From the NCBI RefSeq assembly GCF_008271365.1, contig NZ_CP043430.1, positions 1,178,001 to 1,242,000 of the forward strand: 64,000 nucleotides of DNA, written 5' to 3'. Shown here one piece after another: positions 60,832 through 64,000 of the stretch. Position 1 is the stretch's first letter; each line of letters starts with the position of its first letter. The position numbers and the translations under genes were made by a program. This stretch comes from Microbacterium sp. 1S1 (lineage in GTDB: Bacteria; Actinomycetota; Actinomycetes; Actinomycetales; Microbacteriaceae). The notes under the pieces are model-generated. The model did not search any database and was not told the origin of the DNA. It saw only the letters and a program-made list of their open reading frames with translations.

Positions 60832-61916
60832 GCACGGCATTCCCCCAGCTGGACGACAACGACCTCGTCGCCCGCGACGCCCTCGAGGTCGGCACGACCG
60901 CGACCACGGCGCAGCGCACGAGACGGCAGGTGCCGTGGCGCTTCTTCGCCGGTCGCGCCGGGTTCTACCTGTTCACGCTGTGGGCGGCGATCACGATCAA
61001 CTTCTTCCTGCCCCGGCTCATGAAGGGCGATGCGGTCAGCTCGTACCTCGCGCGCAACCGCACCGTGAGCCCCGAAGCCGCCGACGCGTTGCGGGTGCTG
61101 CTCGGCATCGACAGCGACAAATCGATCGGGCAGCAGTACCTCGAGTACTGGGGCATGCTGCTGCGCGGCGACCTCGGCATCTCGACCCTGCACGGCCTAC
61201 GGCCTGTCTCCGAGGTGCTCGCCGCCGCCCTCCCCTGGACGCTCGGGCTGGTCGGCATCGCGACCGTCATCTCCTTCACGATCGGCACCCTTGCGGGAGC
61301 CGTCGTCGGGTGGAAGCGCGGCAGCAGGCTCGACGCGATCGTCCCCGTGACGACCTTCTTCAACACGATCCCGTACTTCTGGCTCGGACTCATCGCGATC
61401 GCGATCTTCTCGTCGACGCTGAAGTGGTTCCCGTCCTCGCACGCCTACGACAAGGGGCAGTCGCCGGAATGGAGTCTCGACTTCATCGGCCAGGTGATCA
61501 TGCACGGCACGCTCCCGGCATTGACCATCGTGGTCGCCTCGCTCGGCGGCTGGGTGCTCGGGATGCGCAACATGATGCTGACGGTGCTCGACGACGACTA
61601 CATCACGGTCGCGCAGGCGAAGGGCATGCCGAACAAGCGGGTGCTCTGGGGGTACGCCGCCCGCAACGCGGTGCTGCCGCAGATCCAGAGCTTCGCGCTG
61701 TCGATCGGCTTCATCGTCGGCGGCACGATCGTCATGGAGATGGTGTTCAGCTATCCGGGTGTCGGCAAACTGCTGCTCGACGCGACCAACGCCAAGGACT
61801 TCGCCCTCATGCAGGGTGTGTTCCTCGTGATCACGCTGTCGGTGCTCGTGGCCAACATCCTCGCCGATGTCGTCTACGCGTACCTCGACCCGCGCACGCG
61901 CCAGATGGAGTCCTGA
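60828..61916 (+). CDS. ABC permease (DppB/OppB-type)
   Basis: The 362-residue permease has a cytoplasmic N-terminus then about six helices: AITINFFLPRLMKGD opens the OppB domain, and the C-terminal EAA-like loop is AKGMPNKRVLWGYAARNAVLPQI. GGTIVMEMVFSYPGVGKLLLDA is family-typical. The cytoplasmic N-terminus (first 40 residues) is longer than usual. Start GTG 60828 is fixed by the four-base overlap. Confidence 0.92.
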
Positions 61917-61917
61917 C

Positions 61918-63066
61918 ATGACCGTTCCCCCCACCGCAGCGACCACGGCACCGGACGGATCCGCCGTCGTCACCGGCATGCCGGAGACCGCCACCCTGCG
62001 CACCCCACCGGTCGGAGCGCCGCCCCGCAAGACGTTCTGGTCTCAGCTCGCCCAGGCGTTCGCCATGTTCCGCAACCCGAAGTCGATCACGGGGCTCCTC
62101 ATCCTCGGGGCGTTCGTGCTCATCGCGATCCTCGCTCCGTGGATCGCCCCGTACGGACCGACGCAGAAGGACCGCGCGGCGCTCCGTCAGCCGCCTTCCT
62201 GGGAGCACTGGCTGGGTACGACGCACATGGGCGAAGACGTCCTGAGCCAGATCATCTACGGCACCCGGGGGGTGATCGTCGTCGGCTTCCTCGCGGCGTT
62301 CATCGCCACGATCATCGCGATCACGATCGGTGTGATCGCCGGCTACGTGCGCGGGTGGAAGAGCGAGTCCCTGTCGGCCCTGACCAACGTGTTCCTGGTG
62401 ATCCCCGGTATCCCGCTGATCATCATCATCGCCTCGCAGTTCGAGAACCCGCCGCTGATCGTGATCGCCGCGGTGCTCGGGATCACCGGCTGGGCGTGGG
62501 GTGCTCGCGTGCTGCGCGCGCAGACCATGTCGCTGCGCAACCGCGACTTCATCCAGGCCGCGCGCGCGAACGGCGAGCCGCTGCGCCGCATCATCACGGT
62601 CGAGATGCTCCCGAACCTCATGGCGCTCATCGCCTCGAGCTTCGTCGGCACGGTGACCGCGGCCATCCTCGGTCTCACGACCCTGGCTTTCATCGGGGTG
62701 ATCCCGGTCAGCAACCTCAACTGGGGCACCATCCTGTTCTGGGCGCAGCAGAACGGCGCCTTCCCCCGGTTGTGGTGGTGGTACGTGCCCGCAGGGCTCT
62801 GCATCGCCGTCATCGGAGTGGCCCTCTCGCTCATCAACTTCGGCATCGACGAGTACGTCAATCCGAGGCTGCGGTCGGCGGGAGAGCGAGCCAGGGCGAT
62901 GAAGAAGAAGGGGCTGAACGTGAACGACGCCGTCACGGTCGTCCGCAGCGTGCCCCTGCCGGAGAAGGGCCCCGATCCCGTATCGTCGGCGACCCCACCC
63001 GTCTCCTCCAGCACCGCCGACTCCTCGAAGACCGCGACACCGAACACGGACCAGAACACGAAGTGA
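61918..63066 (+). CDS. ABC permease (DppC/OppC-type)
   Basis: The 382-residue permease has about six helices: LLILGAFVLIAILAPWIAPYGP, then PSWEHWLGTTHMGEDVLSQIIYGTRG (family hallmark), ARANGEPLRRIITVEMLPNLMAL (EAA loop) and a Ser/Pro/Thr-rich C-terminal tail of about 40 residues. It forms the channel with the DppB-type partner. Its stop shares a base with the GH3 start (TGATG). Confidence 0.92.
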   Translation: MTVPPTAATTAPDGSAVVTGMPETATLRTPPVGAPPRKTFWSQLAQAFAMFRNPKSITGLLILGAFVLIAILAPWIAPYGPTQKDRAALRQPPSWEHWLGTTHMGEDVLSQIIYGTRGVIVVGFLAAFIATIIAITIGVIAGYVRGWKSESLSALTNVFLVIPGIPLIIIIASQFENPPLIVIAAVLGITGWAWGARVLRAQTMSLRNRDFIQAARANGEPLRRIITVEMLPNLMALIASSFVGTVTAAILGLTTLAFIGVIPVSNLNWGTILFWAQQNGAFPRLWWWYVPAGLCIAVIGVALSLINFGIDEYVNPRLRSAGERARAMKKKGLNVNDAVTVVRSVPLPEKGPDPVSSATPPVSSSTADSSKTATPNTDQNTK

Positions 63067-64000
63067 TGACCTCTCAGACCCTGACCACGCAGCTCCCGTA
63101 CCAGGACCCCGCTCTCTCGATCCGCGAACGCGTGGCCGACCTCCTCGGCCGGATGACGCGGGAGGAGAAGGTCGGGCAGATGCTCCAGCTCGACGCCCGC
63201 GACGACATCGACGACCACATCGCCCGCCGTCACGCGGGATCGATCCTGCACACGTCCCCCGAGCGCATCCTGCGGGCGAACGAGCTCACCGCGCGGACCC
63301 GACTTCGCATCCCGCTGCTGGTGGGGGAGGACTGCATCCACGGACACTCCTTCTGGCCGGGCGCGACGATCTATCCGATCCAGCTCGGCATGGCGGCGTC
63401 GTGGGATCCGGCGCTCGTCGAGCGCGTGGCGCGGGCGACGGCAGAGGAGGTCGCGGCGACCGGCATCCACTGGACGTTCTCGCCGGTGCTGTGCATCGCA
63501 CGCGACCTGCGCTGGGGGCGCGTGGGAGAGACCTTCGGCGAAGACCCGTTCCTCATCGGGGAGCTCGCGAGCGCGATGGTCCGCGGCTACCAGGGTGACG
63601 GCCTCGACGATCCCACCGCGATCCTCGCGACGGCCAAGCACTTCGCCGGCTATTCCGAGACGCAGGGCGGCCGTGACGCGAGCGAGGCGGACATCTCTCC
63701 GCGCAAGCTGCGCTCCTGGTTCCTTCCGCCGTTCGAACGGGTGGCGCGCGAGGGCTGCCGGACGTTCATGCTCGGTTACCAGACGACCGACGGGGTGCCG
63801 ATCACGCTGAACGACTGGCTGCTCAGCGATGTCCTCCGCGGCGAGTGGGGGTACACCGGCACCCTCATCACCGACTGGGACAACGTGGGCCGGATGGTGT
63901 GGGAGCAGCGGGTGCAGCCCGACCTCACGCATGCCGCCGCCGCGGCCGTGCGCGCCGGGAACGACATGGTGATGACCACGCCTGGGTTCTTCGAGGGCGC
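63066..64000 (+). CDS. Glycoside hydrolase family 3 (beta-glucosidase-type), 3' end outside window
   Basis: The visible 311 residues are the N-terminal catalytic barrel of a GH3 enzyme: LLGRMTREEKVGQMLQLD, IPLLVGEDCIHGHSFWPGATIYP, FSPVLCIARDLRWGRVGETFGEDP, ATAKHFAGYSETQGGRD and the catalytic nucleophile Asp270 (TLITDWDNVGRM). No signal peptide is seen, so it acts inside the cell on imported oligosaccharides. It starts on the last base of the permease stop. Beta-glucosidase or beta-xylosidase activity fits; the acid/base residue lies beyond the window. Confidence 0.92.
   Translation, partial: MTSQTLTTQLPYQDPALSIRERVADLLGRMTREEKVGQMLQLDARDDIDDHIARRHAGSILHTSPERILRANELTARTRLRIPLLVGEDCIHGHSFWPGATIYPIQLGMAASWDPALVERVARATAEEVAATGIHWTFSPVLCIARDLRWGRVGETFGEDPFLIGELASAMVRGYQGDGLDDPTAILATAKHFAGYSETQGGRDASEADISPRKLRSWFLPPFERVAREGCRTFMLGYQTTDGVPITLNDWLLSDVLRGEWGYTGTLITDWDNVGRMVWEQRVQPDLTHAAAAAVRAGNDMVMTTPGFFEG

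Overview
The window is 64 kb of very GC-rich, gene-dense DNA. It most likely comes from an actinobacterium of the family Microbacteriaceae, probably Microbacterium or a close relative. This is inferred from the high GC content, frequent GTG starts, 4-bp ATGA/GTGA gene overlaps, many start codons only 5-9 nt downstream of a TANNNT-like -10 box (leaderless-type), a DUF3516 Ski2-like helicase, and a two-gene siderophore-ABC/SIP iron locus behind DtxR-like boxes. No rRNA, tRNA, transposase, phage or CRISPR signature was seen. The window begins inside a tandem SRPBCC gene and ends inside a GH3 glycosidase gene. No gene-free stretch exceeds 300 bases.

Layout. 1-9.6 kb: SRPBCC protein; a Tat-lipoprotein FAD amine oxidase whose domains are in circularly permuted order; Pr6Pr and DoxX membrane proteins separated by an 18-bp tandem repeat; RNase HI with a ribbon-helix-helix-like tail; an M4 protealysin-type peptidase with its emfourin inhibitor; a long SDR oxidoreductase; and a two-component system. 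9.7-12.4 kb: a Van-like operon (M15 D,D-carboxypeptidase, alanine racemase, D-Ala ligase) divergent from that two-component system, with the first and third genes frameshifted. 12.5-17.9 kb: VOC protein, DUF3516 helicase, AlkD-like protein, FUSC exporter, SRPBCC protein. 18-22.8 kb: TetR regulator, NCS1 permease behind a structured leader, DUF917 protein and hydantoinase/oxoprolinase. 22.9-27.6 kb: membrane protein, small protein, giant LuxR-type AAA regulator, cold-shock protein.

27.6-36.6 kb: one eight-gene iron locus with two complete siderophore ABC importers around a siderophore-interacting protein, behind two DtxR-like boxes. 36.7-39.1 kb: alpha/beta hydrolase with its divergent TetR regulator and paired palindromes, then a TspO-like protein. 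39.1-47.1 kb: complete kdpFABCDE potassium system with an extra 27-residue membrane peptide before kdpF. 47.2-57.3 kb: ion-transporter-superfamily permease; DMT exporter read in frame into a PaiB-like domain, start-to-start with a MocR regulator; KimA-like potassium permease; VanZ-RDD protein; small alarmone synthetase; M20 amidohydrolase; TetR. 57.4-64 kb: peptide/oligosaccharide ABC importer operon running into a GH3 glycosidase.

Main observations: (i) the circularly permuted amine oxidase; (ii) a 23-bp motif with 19 identities, placed 36 and 37 nt upstream of the start codons of the kdp operon and the KimA-like gene, suggesting one potassium regulon (KdpE is the obvious candidate); (iii) dispersed CTGAGCC-GTCGAAGGG repeats, several of them inserted in frame in KdpB and an M20 hydrolase; (iv) three single-base frame breaks, two in homopolymer runs, which are either real decay or sequencing error; (v) RNase HI fused to an RHH-like domain; (vi) widespread leaderless promoter geometry, including two divergent genes whose ATG codons overlap.
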